A stretch of 64,000 nucleotides of DNA from Marinobacter aromaticivorans (GCF_002806975.1 NZ_NIHD01000010.1:62001-126000); one strand, 5' to 3'; counted from the stretch's first letter, positions 37,090 through 47,438 are shown. Notes: generated by a model not told the origin, from the letters alone. Program-made: numbers and translations.

Positions 37090-38073
37090 TTAATCGATCA
37101 GGCCAGCTTCTTTGTAGTACTTGGCTGCACCAGGGTGCAACGGGGCACTCAGAGCATCAGATACCATTTCTTCTTTCTTGAGATTGGCGAACGCCGGATG
37201 CAGGCGCTTGAAGCTGTCGAAGTTCTCGAACACAGCCTTGACCACCTCGTACACCACGTCATTAGGCACATCCGTTGAGGAGACAAAGGTCGCTGCCACA
37301 CCGAAGGTGGTTACGTCGTTGTCAGAGCCACGGTACATGCCGCCGGGGATAACGGCTTTCCGGTAGTACGGGTTTTCTTCAATCAACTTTCTGGACGCCT
37401 TGTTGTCCACGTTAACCAGAACGCTGTCGCAGGATGTGGTTGCTTCCTTGATTGCACCGGAAGGGTGGCCAACCGTGTAGAAGAAAGCATCAATATTGCC
37501 ATCGCACAGTGCCTGGGACTGCTCTGCTGCTTTGAGCTCAGCAGCCAGAGAGAATTTGTCCATGGTCCAGCCCATCTCGTCCATCAGCACTTCAGCAGTC
37601 GCACGCTGGCCTGAACCCGGGTTGCCCACAGAGACCCGCTTGCCGGCAAGATCTTCAAAGTTCTTGATGCCGGAGCCTTTGCTGGCTACAACGGTGAATG
37701 GCTCCGGGTGCAGGGAGAATACAGCCCGCAGATCCTTGTTGGGGCCGTCATCCTTGAACTGGCTGGTGCCGTTATAGGCATGGTATTGCCAGTCAGACTG
37801 AGCAACCGCGAGGTCCAGCTCACCCTGTCGGATCGCATTCAGGTTGTATACAGAACCACCCGTACTCTCTACAGAACAACGGATACCGTGCTCTTTACGA
37901 TCCATATTTACCAGGCGGCAAATAGCACCCCCTGCAGGGTAGTAAACACCGGTAACGCCGCCGGTTCCGATGGTTACAAAACGTTGTTCCTGTGCGGTAA
38001 CAGCTGTTGAGGCTGTGCCCAAACTGACAGCCGCTGCTAAAGCAAATGCGGAGGCTTTGAGTTTCAGTGTCAT
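37090..38073 (-). CDS. TAXI family TRAP transporter solute-binding protein
   Basis: The 327-residue protein has a signal peptide ([10 protein letters not shown], cleaved near Val-Thr-Ala-Gln) and the TAXI opening [18 protein letters not shown]. Later Val-Ser-Val-Gly-Asn-Pro-Gly-Ser-Gly near 149 and Phe-Tyr-Thr-Val-Gly-His-Pro near 197 agree with this family. It binds the periplasmic substrate (often glutamate or related acids) and hands it to the fused permease encoded next. GGAAG precedes the ATG. Confidence 0.95.
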   Translation of the reverse strand: MTLKLKASAFALAAAVSLGTASTAVTAQEQRFVTIGTGGVTGVYYPAGGAICRLVNMDRKEHGIRCSVESTGGSVYNLNAIRQGELDLAVAQSDWQYHAYNGTSQFKDDGPNKDLRAVFSLHPEPFTVVASKGSGIKNFEDLAGKRVSVGNPGSGQRATAEVLMDEMGWTMDKFSLAAELKAAEQSQALCDGNIDAFFYTVGHPSGAIKEATTSCDSVLVNVDNKASRKLIEENPYYRKAVIPGGMYRGSDNDVTTFGVAATFVSSTDVPNDVVYEVVKAVFENFDSFKRLHPAFANLKKEEMVSDALSAPLHPGAAKYYKEAGLID

Positions 38074-38214
38074 GTGAATTCTTCCTTATTTTCATCGTTA
38101 TCATCAACTGCCCGACCAAGCAGGCGGGCAAGCGTCGCGCTCGTTTTAGAACATAGACCACTTCAGAGCATAAATAAAGTTTGGATTAGCTCGCTAACCA
38201 ACTGAGCAGGCAAC

Positions 38215-38239
38215 AAAAAAGCCCGCAGCGCGGGCTTTT
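38215..38239 (-). terminator. Intrinsic terminator of the MMPL operon
   Basis: A GCCCGC-AGC-GCGGGC hairpin flanked by A6 and T4 lies 21 bp past the MMPL stop; on the minus strand it is followed by six T. Confidence 0.85.
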
Positions 38240-38259
38240 CTGATGCCAGCGGCCAGTTC

Positions 38260-40644
38260 TTATTTCGCAGCGCGCGCTTTGGCAATCATCTGATCCGGCC
38301 GCAGCAGGAAGCGTGCGAGCGCCGGCAGCAGCCAGATTGCTCCGACCATGTTCCAGAGGAACATGAAGAACAGCAGGAAACCCATATCAGCCTGGAACTT
38401 GATTGGCGAGAATATCCAGGTCACCACACCAAGCCCGAGCGTCACGCCGGTAAACATGACGGCCTTACCGGTGGATCGCAGGGTTTCAAAGTAGGCATCC
38501 TGCAGTGTCTTGCCCTCCAGCAGATATTTTTCCAGCTTGCTGTAGATGTAGATGCCGTAGTCCACACCAATACCCACTCCAAGCGCAATAACCGGCAGAG
38601 TAGCCACCTTGATACCGATGCCGGACACAGCCATGATCGCCTCGCAGAGAATCGAGGTCAGCCCCAGAGGAATCACGATACACAGCACGGCCCGAACGGA
38701 ACGGAAGGTCACAAAGCAAAGCAGACTCACCACACTGTATACCAGGATAAGCATCATATCCTTGGCATTCGCAATAACCTCATTGGTCGCCGCCTCAACG
38801 CCAGCGTTACCGGCCGCAAGCAGGAAAGTGTGCTCGTCGTTGCTGTTTGCTTCGGCAAAGGCCTCAACCCGCTCCACCACGGTTTCCAGGGTTTCTGCCT
38901 TGTGGTCTTCCAGGAATACCAGCACCGGAGTCAGGCTGCAGTTGGTATTGATCAGCCCCGATGGTGCCTCGCGGATAGACGCGTTGATGATGGTCTGGTT
39001 GCGGGAAATCTCATACCACTTCCAGTTACCTTCGTTAAGGGCCTTGGTTACAATCTTGGAGACATCGGCAAGTGATGCTGACGACTGAACCCCCGGGGTG
39101 TTCTGAAGCTCCCATTGCAGGGAATCCATAGCCCGCAGCACATTATACTGGGTACATTGCTCTTCCGGGGTTTTCACCATCACAACCAGCACGTCGGCAC
39201 TGGTGGAATAGTTATTAATGATATAGGCGTTATCACGGTTATAGCGCGAATCAGCACGAAGCTCCGGCGCACCCTGATCGAGATCCCCTACCTTGAGCCC
39301 CTGCTTGTAGTAAAGCCCGAGGCCAAGACCGACCACGGCAATCAGCAATGAAATTGGTGCAACACCCGGGTGCGAGAGGTAAGACATGACACGCCATTTG
39401 CGATCCTGCTTTTCACCCTGCTTCTGCACATGCCGAACACCCCGCCTGGAAATGCCAAGGTAGGACATTATCAGCACATGGAGCACAAGATTCGTAATGA
39501 TAACGAAAGCAACACCCAGGCCCGCAGCTATGGCCAGATCACGGATCACATCGATCTCGATAAAGAACAGCGTCAGGAAACCAAAAGCGTCGGAAATCAG
39601 TGCCAGCATGCCGGGAATGTAGAGTGCGCGGAACGCCAGCCGGGCAGACGTAATGGCATCAAAACCCCTGGCGGCCTCAACCGCCATGGCATTTACAATC
39701 TGTACGCCGTGACTGATGCCGATGGCAAAGACCAGGAAAGGCACCAGCACCGAATACGGATCAAGGCCATAGCCCAGCAGTCTGAGTGCACCCAGTTGTA
39801 AAAACACCGCAACAATCGATGTGAACACCGGCACCAGCGTGCCTTTGATGCAACGGGAGTACCAGAAGAGCAGCAGGGTTGTCAGCAGTATCGTAATACC
39901 GGCAAACCAGGCAATGGAGCCTATCCCTTCAATCAGGTCGCCAACTTTTTTGGCAAACCCTACAATATGGATGTCGATATTGGGGTTCTGGGCTTCATAT
40001 TTGTCCCGGATTTTTTCTTCGAGCTGGCGGGAAAACGTCCCGTAATCCAACGGCTCCCCGGTCTCCGGATTCTTTTCGTACAGAGGGGCATACACGATAG
40101 TGGACTTGAAGTTGTCGGAGACCAGCCGCCCCACTTCGTTGGAGCGCAGAATGTTCTGGCGCAACTGCTCCAGGCTTTCCGGAGAGCCGTCATAGCCGTC
40201 AGGTATGACGGTGCCACCCTGAAAACCCTGCTCCGTTACTTCCACCCAGCGAACATTCGATGTCCACAGTGTTTTCAGGCCTGAGCGATCAACACCGTTA
40301 AGGTAGAAAACCTCATCGGTAATCTGCTTGAGTGTCTCCATATACTCTGCGGAGAAAATATCACCGGTTTTGGTTTCTACGGCGATGCGTACAAAGTTAC
40401 CGAGGTTTTCCAGATCATCCCGGTGATCCAGCATGTTGACAATGTAGGGATGCTCAAGCGGAATCATTCGCTCAAAACTGGCATCCGGCTGAATTTTTAT
40501 GGCGTTGTAGCCCAAAAACAACGTTAACAACAGAAAGCCGATGAGAATCACGGCCCTGTTGTTGAAGATCAGGCGCTCCAGAAAGGGTTCAGCCTTGGGC
40601 GTGGTCAGGTAGTGCTCACCCCTGTCATGGTTCGGGTTGGACAT
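38260..40644 (-). CDS. RND/MMPL family inner-membrane transporter
   Basis: The 794-residue protein has the MMPL layout: one N-terminal helix, a large periplasmic loop (about 55-240), a five-to-six-helix bundle, a second periplasmic loop (about 455-615) and a second bundle. Gly-Val-Gly-Ile-Gly-Val-Asp-Tyr-Gly-Ile-Tyr-Ile in the second bundle carries the proton-relay Asp, and Ala-Ile-Gly-Ile-Ser-His-Gly-Val-Gln in the first. These transporters export lipids, hopanoids or hydrophobic compounds. It is the last gene of a DUF1329-YCF48-MMPL operon; substrate unknown. Confidence 0.93.
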   Translation of the reverse strand: MSNPNHDRGEHYLTTPKAEPFLERLIFNNRAVILIGFLLLTLFLGYNAIKIQPDASFERMIPLEHPYIVNMLDHRDDLENLGNFVRIAVETKTGDIFSAEYMETLKQITDEVFYLNGVDRSGLKTLWTSNVRWVEVTEQGFQGGTVIPDGYDGSPESLEQLRQNILRSNEVGRLVSDNFKSTIVYAPLYEKNPETGEPLDYGTFSRQLEEKIRDKYEAQNPNIDIHIVGFAKKVGDLIEGIGSIAWFAGITILLTTLLLFWYSRCIKGTLVPVFTSIVAVFLQLGALRLLGYGLDPYSVLVPFLVFAIGISHGVQIVNAMAVEAARGFDAITSARLAFRALYIPGMLALISDAFGFLTLFFIEIDVIRDLAIAAGLGVAFVIITNLVLHVLIMSYLGISRRGVRHVQKQGEKQDRKWRVMSYLSHPGVAPISLLIAVVGLGLGLYYKQGLKVGDLDQGAPELRADSRYNRDNAYIINNYSTSADVLVVMVKTPEEQCTQYNVLRAMDSLQWELQNTPGVQSSASLADVSKIVTKALNEGNWKWYEISRNQTIINASIREAPSGLINTNCSLTPVLVFLEDHKAETLETVVERVEAFAEANSNDEHTFLLAAGNAGVEAATNEVIANAKDMMLILVYSVVSLLCFVTFRSVRAVLCIVIPLGLTSILCEAIMAVSGIGIKVATLPVIALGVGIGVDYGIYIYSKLEKYLLEGKTLQDAYFETLRSTGKAVMFTGVTLGLGVVTWIFSPIKFQADMGFLLFFMFLWNMVGAIWLLPALARFLLRPDQMIAKARAAK

Positions 40645-40690
40645 TCAAAAGCCCCTCTATTATTTTTTCGATTGTTGCCACATCAGGGCG

Positions 40691-41839
40691 TTATTGAAGG
40701 TTTTTGCCGCGACCGTCAGTAATTGTCGCGCCACTTTCGCCTACGAGAAGAAGATTGGTACCGGATACCGGAACGACGCTCATAAGGCCATCACGATCAC
40801 TGCGAAAATATTCCCGGAACGACTCAGCGCCATTACCACTTACGAGAACCGTTCCCCCATTGCCCACCAGTATAATGCGCCCGTCATCTGCCACGGTTCC
40901 GTCGTTGAGCGTTGCACCGGCACTGTTCGGAACCATACGCCAATGGTTGCCCAAATCCGTTGAAAACAGCATATTGCCGCGCAGGCCGAAAGCGAGGATC
41001 TCGTTAACCTTCCCGGTTCCGATCACACCAAACAAAGACCCCTCGTAAGGACTCTCCCGCCGTTCCCAGGTATCCCCGCCATCCACGGAGACGTGGATTT
41101 GCCCGGCCTCACCGACCATGGCAAGCGCACCTCCGGTTACGCGGGTGATGCTGTTAAGGTGGAAGTTCTGGGCATTGTCAATCTTGGGTGCCCAGTCACT
41201 CCAGGTATTGCCACCATCCCGGGTTCGAAGAATCATGCCGTAAGCCCCCACAACAAATCCGTGCTGGTCATTTTCAAACCACACCCCCAGCAACGGGTTT
41301 ACAGGGCCTATGTCCAGGTCGGACTGCATGTTTTCCATGGTAAAAAACAGATCATCCAGCGCCCATTCCAGGTCGCTCTTTTCCGACTCAGGTGCTTCCT
41401 CGATACGCTCTTCCAGCGCGGCGATCTGTTCTTCCTTGCTGGCGATGGCCAGCTCGGCAGCTTCAGTACCGGTCAGCTGGAGGCTCCAGTTCTCACCCGC
41501 ATCCTCGGTGTGCAGCACAACCCCACTGTGGCCCACAGCCCAGCCCTGGGTTTCGGTCCCGAAGTTCACTGCTGTCAGGGTCACGGAGACAGGGACCTTG
41601 CCCTGTTCCCAGGATTTCCCGCCGTCATCCGAGTAAATAATGTGCCCCCTCTCGCCGACTGCGACGATCCTGTCGCCAGCGCGAACTGCGTCATTGAGGA
41701 GATTCTCGGGAGCCAGGTCTGTTTGCCGGGCCGGTGTTTCAATGATATCCGCAAGCGCGAACGCCGCTGGCGCGGACCAAATCATGGAAAGCCCGAGGCA
41801 GGCTGCCCCCAGAGTCTTGCACGTCAACCGTATAGCCAT
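40691..41839 (-). CDS. YCF48-like beta-propeller protein
   Basis: The 382-residue secreted protein has a signal peptide (ending near Ala-Phe-Ala-Leu-Ala-Asp) and repeated Asp-Gly-Gly-x-x-Trp motifs (Ser-Asp-Asp-Gly-Gly-Lys-Ser-Trp, Thr-Arg-Asp-Gly-Gly-Asn-Thr-Trp, Ser-Val-Asp-Gly-Gly-Asp-Thr-Trp), the sialidase/YCF48 beta-propeller hallmark. A Glu-rich helical insert (about 130-170) interrupts the propeller. It lies between the DUF1329 and MMPL genes, with which it is usually co-encoded, so it probably acts as a periplasmic partner of the transporter. Confidence 0.92.
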   Translation of the reverse strand: MAIRLTCKTLGAACLGLSMIWSAPAAFALADIIETPARQTDLAPENLLNDAVRAGDRIVAVGERGHIIYSDDGGKSWEQGKVPVSVTLTAVNFGTETQGWAVGHSGVVLHTEDAGENWSLQLTGTEAAELAIASKEEQIAALEERIEEAPESEKSDLEWALDDLFFTMENMQSDLDIGPVNPLLGVWFENDQHGFVVGAYGMILRTRDGGNTWSDWAPKIDNAQNFHLNSITRVTGGALAMVGEAGQIHVSVDGGDTWERRESPYEGSLFGVIGTGKVNEILAFGLRGNMLFSTDLGNHWRMVPNSAGATLNDGTVADDGRIILVGNGGTVLVSGNGAESFREYFRSDRDGLMSVVPVSGTNLLLVGESGATITDGRGKNLQ

Positions 41840-41967
41840 TCAGATTGCCTATTGTGTTATTTTAACTGTCTGTTTCTGGCCGGCAGCGCCGGCAATACTG
41901 ATGTACCAGCACGCTTACCCACGCTTGCGTGCAGCCGGGTAAGCTCACGTCGGAAGGAATGCCCGCC

Positions 41968-43356
41968 TTAGCGAACACTTCGGCGGCGCAGTGAGGCTGG
42001 AGAAAAATAGCGCTTGTTCGGAACATCCTCTGTGAAGACCCGGGTATTGGGTTCTTCTGTGTCCAGGCCGAGCACGTGATAACGGCGGGCCTGCAGATCA
42101 TGATAAACGTCCAGCACCGTCCACACACCTGGAAGTTCATAATAATTTTTGGCGATACCCATGGTTACGCGCCAAAGCTCGCCACGACCGTCATACTGGT
42201 CCAGCAGAACGGTGTTCCAGCTATCGGCGTCCACATAGAAACGGCGTTTGTGATAGATGTGTCGCGCCCCCTCCTTGAGATTTGCCTCAACCACATGAAC
42301 GCGATGAAGTTCCCAGCGGGTAAGATCCGGATTCAGATGGGAAATCCCGAGTATCTCGGAATAAGGTGTGCCCTTTTCACCAATCCGGTAGTTATTGTAA
42401 GGAATATATACTTCTCTCATGCCCTCATACGACCAGTTATAACGGTCCAGGGCGCCATTGAAAATGTCTGTGTCGTCTGCTGTACGCAGGTTATCGGCTG
42501 CTGCAATGGGAGAGTCGTAACCAAGGTTTGGAGCCCTGCGAACGCGGCGCTGGCCGGCGTTATAACCCCAACCATTCCGGGGGTTGATAATCTGGTTCAG
42601 GGTTTCATGAACCAGGATTGCGCCGCCGGCGAGGCGGGGTGGAGACTGGGTAAACGAGAGGTAGTAGAAAATGATGTTATCGAGCTCATCCTCTCCGCCT
42701 TCCGGATTGTAAAAGTTGAAAAAGACTTCCTGTTGTGAAGTAACCAGCGAATAATCGCCATTGGCCTGTACTGCAACTTCACTGGAACGACGGGTGCCTG
42801 AAACCCCGCGCCAGCGGGTCAGGTGGTTCCAGATAACCTGCCAGGCTTTCTGTTCGTTATCGCCATGAAGAATCGGGAAGGGATAGCCACCGAAAGCGCC
42901 TTTCAGGCCCTCCCCGTCGCCCACAATCTCCGCATTCACGGCGTTTTTACGAACATTCTCGGCTACCCAGTCAGGTACGGCGTGGGTGCGGCGGGATTTA
43001 TAAACCGGCACGCGAAAGCTGGCAGGATAAGTCTCCAGCATTGCGAGCACGCCATCGGAAAGATGCTCCGAATACTGGTCCTTGTTAGCCGCACTGATGG
43101 TGAACAGAACTTCGTCTGCCGGGAAGGGATCAATATGATGCTGCCCCGCGCCCTTATAACCGGCGGGAGGCTCAGTCAGACCTCCGGTCCATTCCGGAAT
43201 TGTTCCGGCTTCATTGCCGGCCTTCGGCGAGCCAAACGGTGTGAGATCCTGGCCGAGGCGTGACGCTTCACCCGAAGAAACCGCAGCCCAGGAAAAGGAA
43301 GATGCTACCGAGAGGGCAAGCAGACCCCCGAGTATCGCACTCTTTTTGTAGTTCAT
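41968..43356 (-). CDS. DUF1329 family outer-membrane/periplasmic protein
   Basis: The start 43356 gives a signal peptide (Met-Asn-Tyr-Lys-Lys-Ser-Ala, cleaved near Phe-Ser-Trp-Ala); the frame from 43386 would not. The 462-residue protein carries DUF1329 features: Gly-Thr-Ile-Pro-Glu-Trp-Thr-Gly-Gly near 50, Gly-Gly-Tyr-Pro-Phe-Pro near 155, and Trp-Glu-Leu-His-Arg-Val-His-Val-Val-Glu-Ala near 365. It is LolB-like in fold by family knowledge and normally pairs with a DUF1302 barrel. Here no DUF1302 gene is adjacent. It heads the operon and is likely involved in moving lipid-like compounds. Confidence 0.9.
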   Translation of the reverse strand: MNYKKSAILGGLLALSVASSFSWAAVSSGEASRLGQDLTPFGSPKAGNEAGTIPEWTGGLTEPPAGYKGAGQHHIDPFPADEVLFTISAANKDQYSEHLSDGVLAMLETYPASFRVPVYKSRRTHAVPDWVAENVRKNAVNAEIVGDGEGLKGAFGGYPFPILHGDNEQKAWQVIWNHLTRWRGVSGTRRSSEVAVQANGDYSLVTSQQEVFFNFYNPEGGEDELDNIIFYYLSFTQSPPRLAGGAILVHETLNQIINPRNGWGYNAGQRRVRRAPNLGYDSPIAAADNLRTADDTDIFNGALDRYNWSYEGMREVYIPYNNYRIGEKGTPYSEILGISHLNPDLTRWELHRVHVVEANLKEGARHIYHKRRFYVDADSWNTVLLDQYDGRGELWRVTMGIAKNYYELPGVWTVLDVYHDLQARRYHVLGLDTEEPNTRVFTEDVPNKRYFSPASLRRRSVR

Positions 43357-43532
43357 TGTATAACCCTGAATTCGACTGGAAGCCAATAAGAGGCTTTTTT
43401 ATTGTTACCTGATGGAAAGGCAGGCTTTCGAAGAGGTTAACCGATCTGTCAAGGTTGTCTATCGACCGAAAGTGCGATTTTGTATCCGGCTGTAATCCCG
43501 AATCCGGAACACAGCCGGATACGCCGCTCGCA

Positions 43533-46181
43533 TCAGGCTTCGAGGCTCTTGTGGACCACTTCATACACATCGGCCGACAGCCCGGCCTTGTCCCGGATAC
43601 GCTTCAGAGCCGAGTGCATCATTGCGCTGTATGCCGGGGCGAATTTTTGCCAGCGTGTCAGAGGAGTTACCAGGCGCGCTGCAATTTGCGGATTGCTGTC
43701 ATCCAACCGGCAAACCTGATCCGCCAGGAACTCATAACCCGATCCGTCCGGGTTGTGAAAAGCTGCCAGATTCTGGCCGGCGAATACGCCAATGACAGAA
43801 CGTATTTTATTGGGGTTCTTCCAGTCAAAGGCGGGATGATCCAGCAACGCCTTAATCTGCGGCAGTTGCCCTGCCCGATCACTGGATGACTGCACCGAAA
43901 ACCATTGCTCCACTACCTGGGGGTCATCCTGGAAGCGCTCGTAAAAGTCTGCAAGAGCCCGGCTCCGTTCTGCAGCGTAATCGGAATTGACCAGAGCGCG
44001 CAAAGCGCCCATGCGGTCCGTCATGTTATCGGCTTCCTGGAACTGCTGCACAGCCAGGTCCCGGCCAGCCTCGTCGTTTATCATCAGCAACCATGCCAGC
44101 GCCGTGTTTCTGAGGCTGCGGCGGGCAATTGACTCCGGCGTAATCTCATAACCTCCCGCCCCGGTATTCCGGTGATAGCAGGCAATCAGCTCATCCCGCA
44201 GTGACGTGGCGATGTGCCTCAGCACCTGGTCGCGAGCGCGGTGAATCGCAGCGACATCCGGGCTGCTCGCCAGTTCAATAAGATAGGCTTCGGAAGGCAG
44301 CTGCAGCATTTTCGCCACCAACGCCTGGTCAAGCACTGAATCACCGAGCAGGGTCCGGTATGCCTCCACCAGGCGCGGCTCAATCCCGGCATCCTCTGGA
44401 GCGCCAACTATCGACTGGATTACATCAACGGCAAGGCGCTGGCCGGCATCCCAGCGATTGAAGCCATCCGGATCATGGCTCATTAAAAACACCAGCTGCT
44501 CGCGACTCCAGGGGTACTCCACCCTCACCGGCGCTGAAAAGTGCCTTAGCAATGACGGAACCGGCCTCTCAGCCAGCCCGTAAAATTCAAAGGTATGGCT
44601 GGCATCGGTCAGCTCGAGAACCCGCTCGGTCGGGGCACTGCCAATGTCATCTGCGGCATCAAGCTGAAGAGGCAGGGCGTCTCCCTCTGTGCCCAGCAGG
44701 CCCAGAGCAAAAGGAATATGCTGCGGTTTTTTGTTTGTCTGGCCCGGGGTGTCCGGCACCGACTGTTGAATTGTGAGGCGATAGACCCCCTGCTCCGGGT
44801 CATAGTCGTCTGACACTGTGAGCACCGGTGTGCCTGCCTGTTCGTACCACAAACGGAACTGCGTGAGATCACGACCCGACGCATCTTCCATGGCTTTCAC
44901 GAAATCGTCGGTGGTGACTGCCTGGCCATCGTGACGCTCGAAATACAGATCACTGCCCTTCCGGAACAGGTCCGGCCCGAGCAGCGTGTGTATCATGCGC
45001 ACAACTTCTGCACCTTTTTCGTAGATAGTCAGGGTATAGAAGTTGGATATTTCCATGTAGGAAGCCGGGCGTACCGGGTGCGCCATGGGGCCGGCGTCTT
45101 CAGCAAACTGCGCCGTGCGAAGCAGGGTTGCATCTTCTATCCGCTTTACAGTGGGCGAGCCCATATCGGCAGAGAAGGTCGAATCCCGGAATACGGTAAA
45201 CCCTTCTTTAAGGCTCAACTGGAACCAGTCACGGCAGGTTACCCGGTTGCCGGACCAGTTATGGAAGTACTCGTGGGCAACGATAGCTTCGATGCGCTGG
45301 TACGCGAGGTCGGTGGCGGTTTCCTGGCTGGCCAGCACACAGGAGGAGTTAAAAATGTTCAGGCCCTTATTTTCCATGGCCCCCATATTGAAGTCATCCA
45401 CCGCAACAATCATGAAGATATCCAGATCGTATTCGCGACCATAGACCTCTTCATCCCAGCGCATGGAGCGCTTGAGGGAATCCATGGCATGCCCGCACTT
45501 TTCGGCATTGCGGGGCTCAACATAGATGCGCAAGTCGATGTCCCGGCCGGAACAGGTTGTGAAGGTATCCCGCTTTTCCACCAGATCACCCGCCACCAGG
45601 GCAAAAAGATAGCTTGGCTTGGGAAACGGGTCTTCCCAGGTCACGAAGTGGCGACCGTTCTCAAGATCGCCTTGCTCTACAGGATTGCCGTTGGACAGCA
45701 ATACCGGATAGCTACTCTTGTCCGCCTCAATACGGGTGCGGTAACGGGCCATCACATCGGGTCTGTCCGGGAAATAGGTAATGCAGCGAAAGCCTTCTGC
45801 TTCGCACTGGGTGCAGAACATGCCGGATGACTTGTACAGGCCCTCAAGCCGGGTGTTGTTCTGGGGCTCAATCCAGGTGACCACCGCTAATTCGAACTGC
45901 TCCGGCACCCCGGCAATCACCAGCTGATCACCCGTGTCTTCGTAGTCACCGGCAGCAAGTTCTTTACCATCAAGAGCCACGTGCTCAAGTTTCAGGCTGT
46001 CGCCATCCAGCGTTAAGGGTGCCGACACCTCGGAAGATTCCGGGTTACGACGCACCCGGAGCGTACTGTGCACTCTTGCGCCGTTATCGAAGAGCTCGAA
46101 TCGAAGATCCATCGTATCCACCAGATGTGCGGGTACTCTGTATTCGCTCAGATGGATAGTTTTCGGCTGATTGGTACGCAT
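43533..46181 (-). CDS. pepN: Aminopeptidase N
   Basis: The 882-residue M1 metallopeptidase shows Gly-Ala-Met-Glu-Asn (267-271), the zinc motif His-Glu-Tyr-Phe-His (303-307) and the third ligand in Leu-Lys-Glu-Gly-Phe-Thr-Val (Glu326). The Ala-rich C-terminal superhelical domain extends to the end. It removes N-terminal amino acids from peptides in the cytoplasm. Length and order match the E. coli type enzyme. The next minus-strand genes (DUF2797, DUF1315, glpG, metallophosphoesterase, nadK) form the neighbourhood also seen in Pseudomonas. Confidence 0.97.
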   Translation of the reverse strand: MRTNQPKTIHLSEYRVPAHLVDTMDLRFELFDNGARVHSTLRVRRNPESSEVSAPLTLDGDSLKLEHVALDGKELAAGDYEDTGDQLVIAGVPEQFELAVVTWIEPQNNTRLEGLYKSSGMFCTQCEAEGFRCITYFPDRPDVMARYRTRIEADKSSYPVLLSNGNPVEQGDLENGRHFVTWEDPFPKPSYLFALVAGDLVEKRDTFTTCSGRDIDLRIYVEPRNAEKCGHAMDSLKRSMRWDEEVYGREYDLDIFMIVAVDDFNMGAMENKGLNIFNSSCVLASQETATDLAYQRIEAIVAHEYFHNWSGNRVTCRDWFQLSLKEGFTVFRDSTFSADMGSPTVKRIEDATLLRTAQFAEDAGPMAHPVRPASYMEISNFYTLTIYEKGAEVVRMIHTLLGPDLFRKGSDLYFERHDGQAVTTDDFVKAMEDASGRDLTQFRLWYEQAGTPVLTVSDDYDPEQGVYRLTIQQSVPDTPGQTNKKPQHIPFALGLLGTEGDALPLQLDAADDIGSAPTERVLELTDASHTFEFYGLAERPVPSLLRHFSAPVRVEYPWSREQLVFLMSHDPDGFNRWDAGQRLAVDVIQSIVGAPEDAGIEPRLVEAYRTLLGDSVLDQALVAKMLQLPSEAYLIELASSPDVAAIHRARDQVLRHIATSLRDELIACYHRNTGAGGYEITPESIARRSLRNTALAWLLMINDEAGRDLAVQQFQEADNMTDRMGALRALVNSDYAAERSRALADFYERFQDDPQVVEQWFSVQSSSDRAGQLPQIKALLDHPAFDWKNPNKIRSVIGVFAGQNLAAFHNPDGSGYEFLADQVCRLDDSNPQIAARLVTPLTRWQKFAPAYSAMMHSALKRIRDKAGLSADVYEVVHKSLEA

Positions 46182-46264
46182 TGATTGCCTCCAGGTTTCG
46201 CTGCTTCCAGGTGGCCCCGAACGGACCAGCCAGGAATTATCAGAACGGGCGGGTAGCGGGCGCT

Positions 46265-47104
46265 CTATGCACCCATTACCCGGAAACGGACTTCATAACC
46301 GGTAAACTTGCGAATATTGATCACACCGGTGTCGAGAATCAGATACTGGCCCTTGATGCCTTCAAGAACCCCCTGCACTTCCGGCGTTTTGTCCAGGTTA
46401 TGGGTTTTGATTTTTTCAGGCCATGTGTGCACGGGGTAACTCAGGCCAACGCCCTGCTCGTCCACCTCACGAATGGCGTCCTGGCCGTGTTCTTCCCGTA
46501 AAGCGGCAACATCATCCGCAATCAGTGCCAGTATTCTCTGCCGCTCCTGCTCAAGATCCAGTTCCGGAACATCGCCCTTGAGCATGGCACGCCAGTTTGT
46601 GCGGTCCGCTACGTGGGGTTTGCAGGCCACTTCAACCAGACCGGAAAGGTGACGGGTAGCCACTCTGAACATGGGAATCGCCTCAACCGCACCCTGATCA
46701 ATCCAGCGGGTCGGTACTTGCGACCCACGGGTAATACCCACCTTCAGGCCGGATGAGTTGGCGAGATAGACCACGTGCTCAATCATACAGTGGGTTTCAC
46801 CCCACTCGGGCTCTCGGCAGGTGCCCAGGTGGTAGTGGCACTTTTCAGGATTCATAATGCAACTGTCGCAGGCCGCGAGCCTGCGAAAACAGGGATAACA
46901 AAAGCCCTGGTTGAAGCTCTTCTTCGTTGTGCGGTCGCAATGAATGCAACGAATTACGCCCTCATAATCAAAGCGCAGAAACTCGCCGATAAGCTCATTC
47001 AGCGCCACTCGCTCATCGCCTACAGCCAGCTCATAAGATACAGGGTTTTCGGCATCTGCCGGCATTTTCCGGAGCCGCCCTTTGATGTCTACACGATCGC
47101 TCAA
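46265..47104 (-). CDS. DUF2797 protein with Cys cluster
   Basis: The 279-residue cytoplasmic protein has a compact cluster of Cys and His near 54-95 (Cys-Ile-His-Cys-Asp, Cys-Tyr-Pro-Cys-Phe, Cys-Asp-Ser-Cys, Cys-His-Tyr-His), likely a metal-binding site, and the family's Val-Gly-Ile-Thr-Arg motif near 122. Its start overlaps the DUF1315 stop by 4 bp (ATGA), so the two are translationally coupled. The function of DUF2797 is unknown to me; a GIY-YIG-like segment is possible. Confidence 0.88.
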   Translation of the reverse strand: MSDRVDIKGRLRKMPADAENPVSYELAVGDERVALNELIGEFLRFDYEGVIRCIHCDRTTKKSFNQGFCYPCFRRLAACDSCIMNPEKCHYHLGTCREPEWGETHCMIEHVVYLANSSGLKVGITRGSQVPTRWIDQGAVEAIPMFRVATRHLSGLVEVACKPHVADRTNWRAMLKGDVPELDLEQERQRILALIADDVAALREEHGQDAIREVDEQGVGLSYPVHTWPEKIKTHNLDKTPEVQGVLEGIKGQYLILDTGVINIRKFTGYEVRFRVMGA

Positions 47105-47394
47105 GACTTGACCTCAACAAACTGCCCGGGATCAACGTTATTGCTGCCGGCCTGACCGCGCTGGACGCTGGGGTCACAGGCAGTGCCCGCCTTGCTGCCA
47201 CGGTCGAGATAACCCACCCGTTCCTGTTCCGGAATGCCGTGCAGGTTCTCATAGTAAATAACGGCTTCCAGGCTGATCTCCCGTTGCTGAGCCGTCAGCT
47301 TGCGGCCATCCGGCCACTTCCCGAGTTCAATGGAGCGTTTCAGGCTTTGATAGACAGCCGGGTCAAGCCGCTTGATAAGTTCTTCGTAGGTCAT
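47101..47394 (-). CDS. DUF1315 (YeaC-like) protein
   Basis: The 97-residue protein starts Met-Thr-Tyr-Glu-Glu-Leu-Ile-Lys-Arg-Leu and contains Ser-Ile-Glu-Leu-Gly-Lys-Trp-Pro-Asp-Gly-Arg-Lys-Leu-Thr, the YeaC family core, with a disordered polar C-terminus. AGGAGG lies 6 bases before the start. It heads an operon with the DUF2797 gene. A Fur box lies about 60 bp upstream but faces the opposite strand; it could also affect this gene. Confidence 0.9.
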   Translation of the reverse strand: MTYEELIKRLDPAVYQSLKRSIELGKWPDGRKLTAQQREISLEAVIYYENLHGIPEQERVGYLDRGSKAGTACDPSVQRGQAGSNNVDPGQFVEVKS

Positions 47395-47438
47395 CCGGTC
47401 CTCCTGAAAAAACCTTCATAAAAATGTCGAGGATTCGT

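Noticed and set aside
44931..45830. Plus-strand frame opposite pepN
   Set aside because: Antisense shadow; pepN has intact zinc-site motifs on the minus strand.
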